From: Dietzia sp. NCCP-2495
GTDB lineage: Bacteria; Actinomycetota; Actinomycetes; Mycobacteriales; Mycobacteriaceae
Reading direction: 5' to 3'
DNA length: 64,000 bases
Assembly (NCBI RefSeq): GCF_026011735.1
Contig: NZ_BRVN01000002.1
Span: forward strand, 62,001 to 126,000
The notes beneath the pieces are model-generated. The model did no database searches, was not told where the DNA came from, and was given only the letters and a program-made list of their open reading frames with translations. Of the stretch, positions 49,488 to 58,138 are shown one piece after another (position 1 is the stretch's first letter; every line of letters starts with the position of its first letter). The position numbers and the translations under genes were made by a program.

Positions 49488-49495
49488 ACTATATC
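49488..49495. promoter_or_regulatory. Overlapping divergent -10 boxes of orn and the HerA-like gene
   Basis: On the minus strand TATAGT (49493-49488) serves orn. On the plus strand TATATC (49490-49495) is in place for the HerA-like gene, which has a GAGGAGA site before its ATG. The two elements share four bases, so the promoters may exclude each other. Confidence 0.5.
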
Positions 49496-49535
49496 GCCGA
49501 CCACCGATGCGTCCGACGCCCGAGGAGAGAAGCAG

Positions 49536-51134
49536 ATGACCACGACTGAGTCCCACCAGAAGATCGCCGCCGGATACGCCACCGACTCTCCCGCGGTCAC
49601 CCTGGGATCGGTGATGGTCGACGGAACCGCCGACCCGGCCTCGCGTGTCGCGATTCCGCTGTCGATGATCAACCGTCACGGCCTCATCGCGGGCGCCACG
49701 GGTACGGGTAAGACCAAGACGATCCAGCTCCTGGTGGAACAACTGTCCGCGAACGGCGTCCCCGTCGTCGTCGCTGATATCAAGGGGGACCTGTCCGGCC
49801 TCGCCGCGCCCGGCGAGGCCGGCCCGAAGATCACCGACCGCGCCACCCGCGCGGGCGTCGACTGGACCGGCGAGTCCTGTCCCGTGGAGTTCGTCTCCCT
49901 GGGCACCGGGGGGATCGGGGTCCCGCTCCGCGCGACGATCACCGACTTCGGCCCGGTCCTGCTGGCCAAGGTCCTCGGCCTCAACGCCACCCAGGAGTCC
50001 ACGCTCGGTCTGATCTTCTACTGGGCCGACCAGCAGGGACTCGAGCTGTTCGACCTCAAGGACCTGCGCGCGGTCATCTCGCACCTGACCAGCGACGAGG
50101 GCAAGGAGGACCTGGAGGGTATCGGCGGCGTCTCCTCCGCCACGGCGGGCGTGATCTTGCGCGCCCTGGTGACCCTCGAGTCGCAGGGTGGCGACACGTT
50201 CTTCGGCGACCCCGCGCTCGATCCGTCGGACCTCATGCGTACCCGCGACGGCCGCGGCGTCGTGACCGCTGTCGAGCTCGGCGACCAGGCCTCCCGCCCT
50301 GCGCTGTTCTCGACCTTCCTCATGTGGATCCTCGCCGAACTGTTCCAGGAACTGCCCGAGAAGGGCGACGTGGACGCCCCGGAGCTGGTGTTTATCTTCG
50401 ACGAGGCGCACCTGCTGTTCACCGGCGCGTCCAAGGCGTTCCTCGAGCAGGTCGTGCAGACGGTCAAGCTCATCCGCTCCAAGGGCGTGGGCGTGTTCTT
50501 CTGCTCGCAGCAACCGTCGGACATTCCGTCGGAGGTGCTCTCGCAGCTCGGCGCACGGGTCCAGCACGCCCTGCGCGTGTTCACGCCTGAAGATCAGGCG
50601 GCCCTGTCCAAGACGGTCAAGACGTACCCGAAGTCGGATGTCTACGACATCGAGACGGCGCTGACCTCCGTCGGGACCGGCGAGGCGCTCGTGACGGTCC
50701 TGTCCGAGCGGGGCGCCCCGACCCCGGTGGCGTGGACGCTCATGGCGCCGCCGCGGTCGCTCATGGACACGATCGGGGAGTCGGCGATCACGGAGTTCTC
50801 GCGTGCGTCGGAGCTGTTCGTCAAGTACGGCGAGACTGTGGATCCGGTGTCGGCCTTCGAGAAGCTGGAGCAGAAGGCGGCCGCCGCGCAGCAGGCCGAG
50901 GTCGACGCCGAGGAGGCCGCCCGGCAGGCGGAGCAGGCCCGCGAGGAGTCGCGGCAGGAGGCGCGTGGCCGCGGGGACGGTGGTGGTGGTCGTGGTGGCG
51001 ACGACGACGAGGGGTTCGTCGCCAAGGCGCTGGGCAATCCCGCGGTCCGCAGCTTCATGCGGTCCGCCGCGTCCGCCGCGGGCCGGGAGATCACGCGCAG
51101 CCTCTTCGGGACCCGCCGCCGGCGGCGCCGCTGA
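49536..51134 (+). CDS. HerA-like ATPase, DUF853 family (Rv2510c-like)
   Basis: Protein of 532 residues. Walker A GATGTGKT is at 53-60, Walker [13 protein letters not shown] near 285, and [11 protein letters not shown] follows as the sensor region. The last ~90 residues are an Ala/Glu/Gln coiled coil and then a Gly/Arg/Asp-rich basic end (RRRRRR). Family members are hexameric ATPases related to HerA and FtsK. The cellular role of this branch is unclear. The ATG at 49536 follows GAGGAGAGA. Divergent from orn, as in mycobacteria. Confidence 0.88.
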   Translation: MTTTESHQKIAAGYATDSPAVTLGSVMVDGTADPASRVAIPLSMINRHGLIAGATGTGKTKTIQLLVEQLSANGVPVVVADIKGDLSGLAAPGEAGPKITDRATRAGVDWTGESCPVEFVSLGTGGIGVPLRATITDFGPVLLAKVLGLNATQESTLGLIFYWADQQGLELFDLKDLRAVISHLTSDEGKEDLEGIGGVSSATAGVILRALVTLESQGGDTFFGDPALDPSDLMRTRDGRGVVTAVELGDQASRPALFSTFLMWILAELFQELPEKGDVDAPELVFIFDEAHLLFTGASKAFLEQVVQTVKLIRSKGVGVFFCSQQPSDIPSEVLSQLGARVQHALRVFTPEDQAALSKTVKTYPKSDVYDIETALTSVGTGEALVTVLSERGAPTPVAWTLMAPPRSLMDTIGESAITEFSRASELFVKYGETVDPVSAFEKLEQKAAAAQQAEVDAEEAARQAEQAREESRQEARGRGDGGGGRGGDDDEGFVAKALGNPAVRSFMRSAASAAGREITRSLFGTRRRRRR

Positions 51135-51144
51135 CGCGGGCGCG

Positions 51145-51543
51145 GTGGACTCTCGGGTGGGAAGTGCTGCAGTGTCCGGCGTGGCGGAGTGGAACCTCGG
51201 ATTTGTCGCCGAGCTGGCGCGGATGCTCGCTCTAGGACCGGGAACCGAGATGGACTATCCGGACGATGACGGCTACCGGATCGACGAGCTTTCGTATGAC
51301 GGGACACACGTCAGGCTCGTGTGGTCGTTCCCGGGCGCACTGGCGGAAGATGGTCGGCCGGTGCGTGCGGGCCGCTACATGAACCTGACCGAGCTGCGTG
51401 CCGGATTCTCAAGGGATGACCCGGGCGCTGTCGCCGAGGCAGTCGTGCTCAATGACTTCTATCCGGTGCTCCCGCCGGCGGCGGACCGCGAGGGGCCCGA
51501 TGGCATCCGCTGGCTCGGTCCCGCGCCGCCGCGGATTGCGTAA
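51145..51543 (+). CDS. Hypothetical protein, 132 residues
   Basis: Soluble protein without a recognised family. It has an even mix of charged and hydrophobic residues and a C-terminal motif IRWLGPAPPRIA. Several GTG codons (51145, 51157, 51172 and 51181) could start it. The first is given here. It begins ten bases after the HerA-like gene, so it may be co-transcribed. Its last 85 bases overlap the 3' end of the opposing membrane-protein gene. Confidence 0.6.
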   Translation: MDSRVGSAAVSGVAEWNLGFVAELARMLALGPGTEMDYPDDDGYRIDELSYDGTHVRLVWSFPGALAEDGRPVRAGRYMNLTELRAGFSRDDPGAVAEAVVLNDFYPVLPPAADREGPDGIRWLGPAPPRIA

Positions 51544-52193
51544 GCCGCTACCGCGGCCGCGGCGGCGAAGAGTAGCCCGTACGTGATCCGGCCGGGCGCC
51601 GGCAGGAAGAACTGGGGGAGGAAGAGCGCCGCCACCACCGCGAGGGGTAGGAGCGCCCAGGCGAGGCGACCGCGCCCCGGCCCGTCGTTCTGTGTTCGCA
51701 TCTTCTGCAACGCTGCGGCGATTCCTGCCACCGCCAGGGCGATCAGGCCCAGACCGAAAAGGGGCAGAGCCGCCGGGTCGTTGCGGATCGCGGGAACCAG
51801 GGCGAGCGCTGCGGGGTCGGAGAGGGCGCGGATCCCGATCGCGTGGAGGGCAAAGGTCTCGGCCCCGTAGTAGGGCAGCACCATCGCGACGCCGGCGAGT
51901 GCGGCCCACCGGATCGCCCCCGTCGAGGCGAGCGCCCACAGGGCTGCCAGGAGCACCAGGGCGGTGGCGCCGGCGAGGTGCGACCAGATCCACATCGGCG
52001 AGGCGAACGCGTCGGCCGCTGCGGCCGTCTCGGCCCCACCGGCATCGCCGTACGGTCGCGCGAGCAGGTAGAAGGCCATGAGGGCCCCGGTGGTGACGGT
52101 GAGGGCTGTGACTGCACGGGCGTGGATCGGCGGTCCGTACTGTGTGCTGAGTGAGTCTGCGGCGATGGAATGGACGGTTTTCTGACTGGTCAC
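51459..52193 (-). CDS. Six-to-seven-helix membrane protein, unknown function
   Basis: Protein of 244 residues with about seven hydrophobic segments (first near 30-45, last near 205-222) and little else to identify it. GTG 52193 has GGAGG five bases upstream. The frame is open further upstream into the regulator promoter, but no start there has a site. It is divergent from a TetR gene with two shared operator-like palindromes between them, so it is likely the regulated target. The C-terminus (about 28 residues) overlaps the convergent hypothetical gene. Confidence 0.68.
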   Translation of the reverse strand: MTSQKTVHSIAADSLSTQYGPPIHARAVTALTVTTGALMAFYLLARPYGDAGGAETAAAADAFASPMWIWSHLAGATALVLLAALWALASTGAIRWAALAGVAMVLPYYGAETFALHAIGIRALSDPAALALVPAIRNDPAALPLFGLGLIALAVAGIAAALQKMRTQNDGPGRGRLAWALLPLAVVAALFLPQFFLPAPGRITYGLLFAAAAAVAAYAIRGGAGPSQRMPSGPSRSAAGGSTG

Positions 52194-52213
52194 GGCGACC
52201 TCCGGCAGAAGTG

Positions 52214-52285
52214 AGAGCGGCGCTCTCGTTATGTGTCGATCCTGACGGTAGGGCGCCCTCGGATATAAAGCAAGAGCAGTGCTCG
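52214..52285. promoter_or_regulatory. Pair of operator-like palindromes AGAGCNNNGCTCT
   Basis: AGAGCGGCGCTCT at 52214-52226 (part of the 15-bp palindrome GAGAGCGGCGCTCTC) and AGAGCAGTGCTCG at 52273-52285 share the pattern AGAGC-N3-GCTC. They lie between the divergent membrane-protein gene and the TetR gene, one near each start. A TetR-type dimer encoded next door is the natural candidate ligand. Confidence 0.6.
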
Positions 52286-52308
52286 CGAATGTGTGGAATG
52301 CTCGTGGC

Positions 52309-53115
52309 ATGGGCAAGCGCGACGAGGCAAGGGTCGAGACGACCGAGCGGATCCTCGCGGCGGCGCGACACGAGATCGAGCGGGTGGGTGGTGTCGGCCT
52401 GTCGATGCGGTCGGTCGCCCGCGAGGTCGGGATGGTCTCCTCGGCGATCTATCGCTACTTCCCGACCCGGGAGGACCTGCTCACCGCGATGATCGTGGAG
52501 AGCTACGGCGCCCTCGCCAGGGTGCTCCAGACGGCTGCTGCTGCCGCAACGATAAGTGCTGCCCCAACGGCATGTGCTGCCGTTTCGGCCGAGACGCCGG
52601 ACGTCGCCGATGCGGCGGGTCCGACTGCCGATGACCGGCGTGCTCCATGGCCGGACGCGAGACGCTGGGCGGGGATCGCAGACTCGCTCCGGCAGTGGGG
52701 ACGGGACCGGCCGCACGAGTTCCAGCTCATCTACGGCACGCCGATTCCGGGCTACATCGCGCCCCCGGAGACGATCCCGGCGGCCGCCGCTGTGGCCGCA
52801 CCCTTCCTCGGCTGTCTGGGGGGACGTCAGGTCGAGGGGTTCGACCAGCTTCACCGGTCCGGCGGTGAGGGGCTCCACGCGATCGCCGCTGAGGCGGGTA
52901 CCAGCCCGTCAGCGGCGGCAGCAGGGGTGGCGGCGATCTCCGAGCTGGTCGGGTTCGTGGCACACGAGCTGGCCGGGCACTTCGTGGGGGTGGCAGATCC
53001 GGCGGACGGCCTGTACGCCGCCGTGGTCGGGCGGCAGCTCCGCACCCTCGGTCTGACCGAGGGCGAGGACTCCGGCGGTCAGGCCTCGGCCTGCCCCTCG
53101 CCGAGCTTGGCGTAG
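52309..53115 (+). CDS. TetR/AcrR family transcriptional regulator
   Basis: Protein of 268 residues. The DNA-binding domain is at about 8-60 (ETTERILAAARHEIERVG, then MRSVAREVGMVSSAIYRYFPTREDLL) and a C-terminal domain of the WHG type (FQLIYGTPIPGY) follows. Between residues 70 and 112 lies an Ala-rich insert, coded by repeats around GTGCTGCC. ATG 52309 is chosen. The box AATGCT ends six bases upstream (leaderless pattern). Its 3' end overlaps the opposing SDR gene by 37 bases. Confidence 0.82.
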   Translation: MGKRDEARVETTERILAAARHEIERVGGVGLSMRSVAREVGMVSSAIYRYFPTREDLLTAMIVESYGALARVLQTAAAAATISAAPTACAAVSAETPDVADAAGPTADDRRAPWPDARRWAGIADSLRQWGRDRPHEFQLIYGTPIPGYIAPPETIPAAAAVAAPFLGCLGGRQVEGFDQLHRSGGEGLHAIAAEAGTSPSAAAAGVAAISELVGFVAHELAGHFVGVADPADGLYAAVVGRQLRTLGLTEGEDSGGQASACPSPSLA

Positions 53116-53897
53116 AACCGGCCAACGATCGGGGCCATGATGCCGCGAGGTGTGTAGTTGCCGGCCACGGACATGGCCTGGCTCAGCGGCCCCGGGACCA
53201 CGCGCATCTTGTTGCGGGCCAAAGCGTCGAGCGAGACGCGGGCCGTGTACGCGGTGTCCACCCACAGCTTGTCCGGGACCAGGCGGTCCACGAAGGTCTT
53301 GTCCTCCTCGGCGATCTCCTCGGTGCGCACCGGTCCGGGAGCGAGGAGGGTCACGGCCACGCCGGACTCCTTGAGCTCGCCGCGCAGCGACTCGGAGAAC
53401 GTGTTGAGGAACGCCTTGGAAGCGGCGTAGGTGGCGTTGTTGGGGATCGGCATGTTCCCGGCCGCCGAGCCCACGTTGAGGATCGCGCCCGAGCGGCGCG
53501 AGACCATCCCGGGCAGCACGGCCAGGACGAGGTCGTGGCAGGCGACCGCGTTGACCTGCACCTGGTGCTTCTCGTGCTGGGGGTCGAGCTGGGCGATGGG
53601 TCCGAAGGTCGCGATACCGGCGTTGTTGCACAGGATCGAGATCTCCCGACCGGCCAGTTCGTCGAGCAGCGGCTGGCGCGCGGCCGGGTCGGCCAGGTCG
53701 CAGGCCCGCACCTCGACGGTGACCGCGAACTCGCTCTCCAGGCTTGCCTTGAGCTCCGCCAGCACCTCGGCGCGCCGCGCCACGACGATCAGCGAGTGCC
53801 CGCGACGGGCGAGCTCGGTGGCCAGCGCCATGCCGATGCCGGAAGAGGCGCCGGTGACGACGGCGCGGTTCGTGGCGGTGGGCAGGGGGAGCGGCAT
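53079..53897 (-). CDS. Short-chain dehydrogenase/reductase
   Basis: Protein of 272 residues with the classical SDR motifs: cofactor loop TGASSGIG at 15-22, NNAG near 92, catalytic Ser in NVGSAAG, and YAASK near 157. The Arg residues after strand 2 (VVARR) favour NADP(H). Substrate unknown. The size and C-terminus (IVGRFYAKLGEG) resemble mycobacterial SDRs of lipid or ketone metabolism. ATG start. Confidence 0.85.
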   Translation of the reverse strand: MPLPLPTATNRAVVTGASSGIGMALATELARRGHSLIVVARRAEVLAELKASLESEFAVTVEVRACDLADPAARQPLLDELAGREISILCNNAGIATFGPIAQLDPQHEKHQVQVNAVACHDLVLAVLPGMVSRRSGAILNVGSAAGNMPIPNNATYAASKAFLNTFSESLRGELKESGVAVTLLAPGPVRTEEIAEEDKTFVDRLVPDKLWVDTAYTARVSLDALARNKMRVVPGPLSQAMSVAGNYTPRGIMAPIVGRFYAKLGEGQAEA

Positions 53898-54097
53898 GGT
53901 GCGTCCTTACGTTCTCGGAAGTGCTCTGGACAGGGGCGGGACCAATTCGGTGGCCGCGAGGTCGTGACTGAGCGTACCGGTGACGTCCTCGAGTACGGCA
54001 CCTCCTGGTAGAGAGGTCGGGTGACGGCGCCTCGGTGGCACTGCGGCAGGGATGCATCGCCGGTCGGATGTTGCACCCAGAGGCTAGGTTCTAGGTC

Positions 54098-55543
54098 GTG
54101 AGTACGTCTGATCCCGAACCGCCGCCCGCGAACGCCTCCGCGGCGTTGTCGTCGTCATCCCCCTCCCGCCCCACCACCCGCGGTCAGGTGACCTCCTGGG
54201 CCCTGTGGGACTGGGGGTCGGCTGCGTTCAATGCGGTGATCGTGACGTTCGTCTTTTCGGTCTACCTCACCGATTCCGTAGGCAAGGACCTGGAGGAACC
54301 CTTCTCCGCGGCGACGTGGCTGTCGATCGCCATCGCCCTCGCGGGGCTGGTTATCGCGCTCACCGCGCCGGTCATGGGCCAACGCGCCGACCGTGGCGGG
54401 CGCCGCAAGCGCTCCCTTGCCCTGTGGACCTATCTGACCGTCGCGCTCACGGCGGCGATGTTCCTCGTCGACTCCGGTGCGCCGAACCCGTGGTTCTGGG
54501 TGGGCTTGGTGCTGCTGGCGGTCGGGTCGATCACGTTCGAGTTCGCCGAGGTCTCCTACTTCGCGATGCTGCGTCAGGTGTCCACGCCGTCCACCGTCGG
54601 GCGGGTGTCCGGCTTCGGCTGGGCCATGGGCTACTTCGGCGGGATCTTTCTCCTGCTCGCGGCGTTCCTCGGGTTCATCTCCGGCGAGGGGGACGAGCGC
54701 GGGCTTCTCGGGATTCCCGTGGACGGCGGGCTCAACGTGCGACTGGTGTGCCTGGTCGCCGCCGTGTGGTTCGCCGTGTTCGCGCTGCCGGTGCTGTTCA
54801 AGGTCCCCGAGAACCGCGCGGCGGCCAGGCGTGGCGGGGATGGCGCCAGGAGTAATGACGACGACAACGGCGCGGCTGACAACGCCGGCTTTCTCGCGTC
54901 GTACCGCATCCTCTGGGCCGATCTGAAGGCGCTGTGGGCGCGCGATCCGCGGACCGTGAAGTTCCTCATCGCCAGCGCGATCTTCCGCGACGGACTGGCC
55001 GGGGTGTTCACCTTTGGGGCGATCCTCGCGGTGAGCGTGTACGGCCTGGCCCCGGGGGATGTGCTGATCTTCGGCGTGGCCGCGAACGTCGTGGCGGCGC
55101 TCGGGGCGGTGGTGGCCGGCTACCTCGACGACCGGATCGGGCCCAAGGCCGTGATCGTGGGTTCACTGGTGGCGATGCTCGCGACCATGACCGTGTTGCT
55201 GTTCGTCTCCGGCACCACCATGTTCTGGATCTTCGGCCTGCTCATGTGACTGTTCGTGGGGCCGGCCCAGTCGGCGTCGCGCTCGTTCCTCGCGCGGCTC
55301 GTCCCGCCGGAATGCGACGGCCAGATGTTCGGCCTCTACGCCACCACGGGCCGGGCGGTCTCGTTCCTCGCGCCGGCTCTGTTCGGGCTGTTCACCTGGG
55401 CGTTCAGTGCCGACCGCGCGGGCATTGCGGGGATCGCGCTCGTCCTTCTGGTCGGTCTGCTCCTGCTGCTGCCGGTGCGTACTCCGACGAGTGCCGAGAC
55501 CAGCGAGCACTGGGCGGCAGATCCGTCGACGCCGTCGGTGTGA
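54098..55543 (+). pseudogene. MFS transporter (UMF1/Atg22-like) interrupted by one in-frame TGA
   Basis: The frame reads 383 residues from GTG 54098, meets TGA at 55247-55249, and continues in the same frame for 98 codons with matching family sequence (FVGPAQSASRSFLARLVPPE). Together the two parts make a protein of about 481 positions with twelve helices, the normal size. The codon before the break is ATG (GLLM) and a TGG-to-TGA change (Trp to stop) is the simplest cause. The truncated product would lack the last two helices. TAGGTT at 54085-54090 gives a leaderless start. A sequencing error is not excluded. Confidence 0.8.
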
Positions 55544-55723
55544 TCCGGGCGCGCCGTCTGCGCGAGCCTGGCGCGCAACGAACTGAGTGGGGCACGCGTG
55601 GGTTTCGCGGTGCGGGGACTGTTGTCGACGCTTGGCTGCTGCGAGGTCTCGTTCGTTTCAAATCAGTGCAGTGGAGGCTAGGCCGGTGCTACATGTAGAT
55701 CATTGCTGCTGGAAGGTATGCCG

Positions 55724-56719
55724 ATGCGCGCTATTCTCACCGTCGCCGCCGCCATGATCGTTGCTCTCGCGGGATGCTCAGGCCAGGCCAGCGAGTCCGA
55801 ACCGGTGCCGACGCCGACCGAAGAAGCACGAACCGGCCCCGTGGAGTTGGAACTCGGCGAGACCGCGCACCTGACCGGCAGCGTCGCCGAACCGCGCGAC
55901 ATCGACGTGACCATCACGGAGATCTCCGTCGCCGACGAGTGCCGCTATGGTGTCAATGATTCCGCAGAAGACGCTGAAACCTCGGGAGAGGGCGAGGGGC
56001 ACATCGTCGAGGTGGTCGGGCTGATCGACGTGCGGGAAGCAACAGAGGATTTTGTGGTCCCCGAATGGATTGCGGCCGACGCAGATCGCCTCAGCATTAA
56101 GTTGGCTCCGGCGAGTGACTGCAGGGCAAACCCAGAATCCGGGATTCAGGAGTTCTCGGATCCGGTCCTGCCAGGGACCAAGGCCAGAGCTTCCGGAGAA
56201 TACCGGGTCGAAACGCTGCCCGCGCGCTGGTACCTCAATCCGGAGATCGAGGACACCGACTTCTCCTGGCCTGTCCCCGACAAGGGACCGTCGTCGTCGC
56301 CGTCTACTCCGGCGCCGACCGCTGCTGGATCCGAGGCCAGCGCGGACTGTCTCGTCGGTTCCTACGGTCAGCCCCAGTTCCAAGGTACGACATGTTTGGA
56401 TGAACAAATCTCGTCCTGCGGCGACCCGTCGATCCACGAGATGGGGACTACGTTTTTCACCGGCGGAGGCTCGGGATGGACGCAGCTCTGTGCGGATCAG
56501 ATGTTGGCGCAGTGGACGCCGCCTCCACAGCCCCAGACCCAGACCCAGCCACAGACCAATGGCGACGATTCGTGCGCGGCGGCGATCTGCGGCTACGGCT
56601 ATGACGAGAACGGGAACCCGAATCCTTCGTCAGGGGAGATCCAGACGCAGTACGGATGTGAGCAGGGCTACATCACCGATCCCGAGCTCTGCGCGGCGGT
56701 CGGCGTACCGATCGGGTGA
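55724..56719 (+). CDS. Lipoprotein with Cys-rich C-terminal region, unknown function
   Basis: Protein of 331 residues. The signal peptide ends in LAGC (Cys18). The mature part has a domain of about 150 residues with a beta-rich look, a Pro/Ser/Ala linker near 185-205, and a C-terminal region with nine Cys and a PQPQTQTQPQT linker. ATG 55724 has GGAAGG seven bases upstream. The ATG at 55718 is too close to that site. It is the last chromosomal gene before the repeat region and prophage. Confidence 0.72.
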   Translation: MRAILTVAAAMIVALAGCSGQASESEPVPTPTEEARTGPVELELGETAHLTGSVAEPRDIDVTITEISVADECRYGVNDSAEDAETSGEGEGHIVEVVGLIDVREATEDFVVPEWIAADADRLSIKLAPASDCRANPESGIQEFSDPVLPGTKARASGEYRVETLPARWYLNPEIEDTDFSWPVPDKGPSSSPSTPAPTAAGSEASADCLVGSYGQPQFQGTTCLDEQISSCGDPSIHEMGTTFFTGGGSGWTQLCADQMLAQWTPPPQPQTQTQPQTNGDDSCAAAICGYGYDENGNPNPSSGEIQTQYGCEQGYITDPELCAAVGVPIG

Positions 56720-57142
56720 GACGGATTGCGCTCGAAGTGATGGACCGTACAGCCGGGGCCGTGCCCACTTCCGACTCGGATGCGACCGACGCGGACATCG
56801 CACTCTGGCCGAGACGAGGACGTTGAACCGTCTTCTCAACTGTTAGCCGTCACTCCGGTCATCGTTTGCCCAGGTCGCGATTCGCGAAACCGTACCGGAG
56901 TGACGGCTGAGCTCGATAGCGGCGGTGCGAGGCTGAATAGTGGCGGTGTGAGTGGGTAAGCAGCCACGGGCGAGCGGGGCAGCGACGGTCAGCCGTCACT
57001 GCGGTCAGCGTTTGCCCAGGTCGCGGTTCGCGAAACCGTACCGGAGTGACGGCTGAGCCGGGTTGCGGCGGGTCGAGCGGGTACGCAGCCACGGGCGAGC
57101 GGGGCAGCGGCGGTGCGCGCGGGAAAGCAGTGGTGTGGTTGC
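56720..57142. other. Non-coding stretch with a duplicated palindromic element
   Basis: About 420 bases between the lipoprotein gene and the prophage edge. It holds two copies of a palindromic element (separate entry). I see no gene here. Confidence 0.6.
56845..57109. repeat. Direct duplication (146-bp period) of a palindromic element
   Basis: Each copy starts with 64 bp bounded by 15-bp inverted arms: AGCCGTCACTCCGGT (56845-56859) with ACCGGAGTGACGGCT (56894-56908), and again 56991-57005 with 57040-57054 (one arm mismatch). The core GTTTGCCCAGGTCGCG is shared. A second shared block, CAGCCACGGGCGAGCGGGGC, follows each copy (56961 and 57086). The form suggests a non-autonomous or REP-like palindromic repeat. 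Confidence 0.8.
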
Positions 57143-57170
57143 GCCCCCGAGAGGATTCGAACCCCTGACC
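57143..57170 (-). other. Attachment site: 3'-end fragment of a tRNA gene (probably tRNA-Arg)
   Basis: On the minus strand, GGTCAGGGGTTCGAATCC then TCTCGGGGGC is a T arm and acceptor 3' strand with no tRNA 5' part beside it. The ending CGGGGGC fits actinobacterial tRNA-Arg with acceptor GCCCCCG. The orientation predicts the restored full tRNA at the far (right) end of the prophage. Confidence 0.65.
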
Positions 57171-57275
57171 AGCCGGGTAGAAACCAGTTCTGGGACCTCT
57201 CCGACCTGCACCTATACGGTCCTGACCTGCACGTTCGTCGGTGCGGCGGGGTGTCGCGGGGTCCGAAAGTGCCAC

Positions 57276-57297
57276 AAATGTGGGCAAAATGTGGGCA
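57276..57297. repeat. Exact 11-bp tandem repeat beside the att site
   Basis: AAATGTGGGCA occurs twice in direct contact (57276-57286 and 57287-57297). One helical turn of spacing next to an att core is the layout of arm-type binding sites for a tyrosine integrase. Confidence 0.6.
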
Positions 57298-57330
57298 AAG
57301 ACTGTTGCACGCATGTTCTATAGTCAGCCC

Positions 57331-57510
57331 ATGCTCTGGACCGAAGGCGCCCCCACCCACTGCCCCAACGGCCACCGCCTCGGACCCAACCGAGTCCTCG
57401 TCGGCTGGCTCGCGCCACGCGCCGGCACGCTCGAGCAGGGCCACCGAACCCACGAGTGCCGCGAGTGCGGCGCCGTCACCCTATGGGAACCGACGTGCAG
57501 CTGGAAATAA
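57331..57510 (+). CDS. Small zinc-ribbon-like protein
   Basis: Protein of 59 residues. CPNGH near the start and CRECG near the end form two Cys knuckles that could bind zinc. Unknown function. A TATAGT box (57319-57324) ends six bases before the ATG, so the mRNA is probably leaderless. On the opposite strand from the phage late genes, it may be an early or lysogenic gene. Confidence 0.65.
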   Translation: MLWTEGAPTHCPNGHRLGPNRVLVGWLAPRAGTLEQGHRTHECRECGAVTLWEPTCSWK

Positions 57511-57576
57511 CGTGCGCTGCGTGAGCGTCGTACACACCTGATATGAATACCCTCACACCCCTACGAAAGGCCCGAC

Positions 57577-58056
57577 ATGACCACGCCCACACAGCCCCAC
57601 CTAGACCAGCCGAAGAAGAAGAGCGGCTGCATGAAGATCGGCCTCATCGCGATAGCTGTACTCGTCGGCATCATCATCCTCGTTGCCATCCTCGTCACCG
57701 CGATAGGCAGCGGAGGCATCGGTGACGAAGAAAAGTCGACCATGATCGAAGGGATCGTCGTACCGGCATCAGCAGAGGCGGACGGCAGCACCGACTCCAG
57801 CGAGATGTTCACCGTTCCAGGAGCCGACTTCGAGGAAACGTCCAAGTGGATGGGAGAACGACTACCTGACGAAGTGGACGGACTGGGAGAATGCTTCGCT
57901 GGCCGCGTCTCCGACGATATGCACCAGTGGGCGTGGACTAATGGGAGCCAGGGAGACTGGGCTGATCATGTGGTGGTCACAGTAGGCGGGACGGAGACCC
58001 CTGGGCAGATCATCGTGTCGCGTGGCGAGGATACGGTTGATTGCAATCTCCGTTGA
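57577..58056 (+). CDS. Single-pass membrane protein, unknown function
   Basis: Protein of 159 residues. A hydrophilic Lys-rich N-terminus is followed by one helix (about 21-44, IGLIAIAVLVGIIILVAILV) and an acidic extracellular domain with two Cys. GAAAGG lies before the ATG. As a plus-strand gene at the prophage edge it may act in lysogeny (for example surface change or exclusion), but this is a guess from position. Confidence 0.65.
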   Translation: MTTPTQPHLDQPKKKSGCMKIGLIAIAVLVGIIILVAILVTAIGSGGIGDEEKSTMIEGIVVPASAEADGSTDSSEMFTVPGADFEETSKWMGERLPDEVDGLGECFAGRVSDDMHQWAWTNGSQGDWADHVVVTVGGTETPGQIIVSRGEDTVDCNLR

Positions 58057-58075
58057 CCCCCTGAAATACGAAAAG

Positions 58076-58111
58076 GAGCCCCACCCGCCTCATGTGAGGT
58101 AGGTGGGGCTC
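58076..58111. terminator. Hairpin terminator between convergent genes at the prophage edge
   Basis: 10-bp stem GAGCCCCACC with GGTGGGGCTC around an inner small hairpin, between the 57577 gene and the phage late operon. It probably ends both. Confidence 0.7.
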
Positions 58112-58138
58112 ATTCGTGCAATGTGAGGCCAAGCGGCC

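Noticed and set aside
55247-55249. TGA in the MFS gene read as selenocysteine
   Set aside because: No SECIS-like hairpin was seen after the codon, the position is inside a membrane helix, and Trp fits the context much better.
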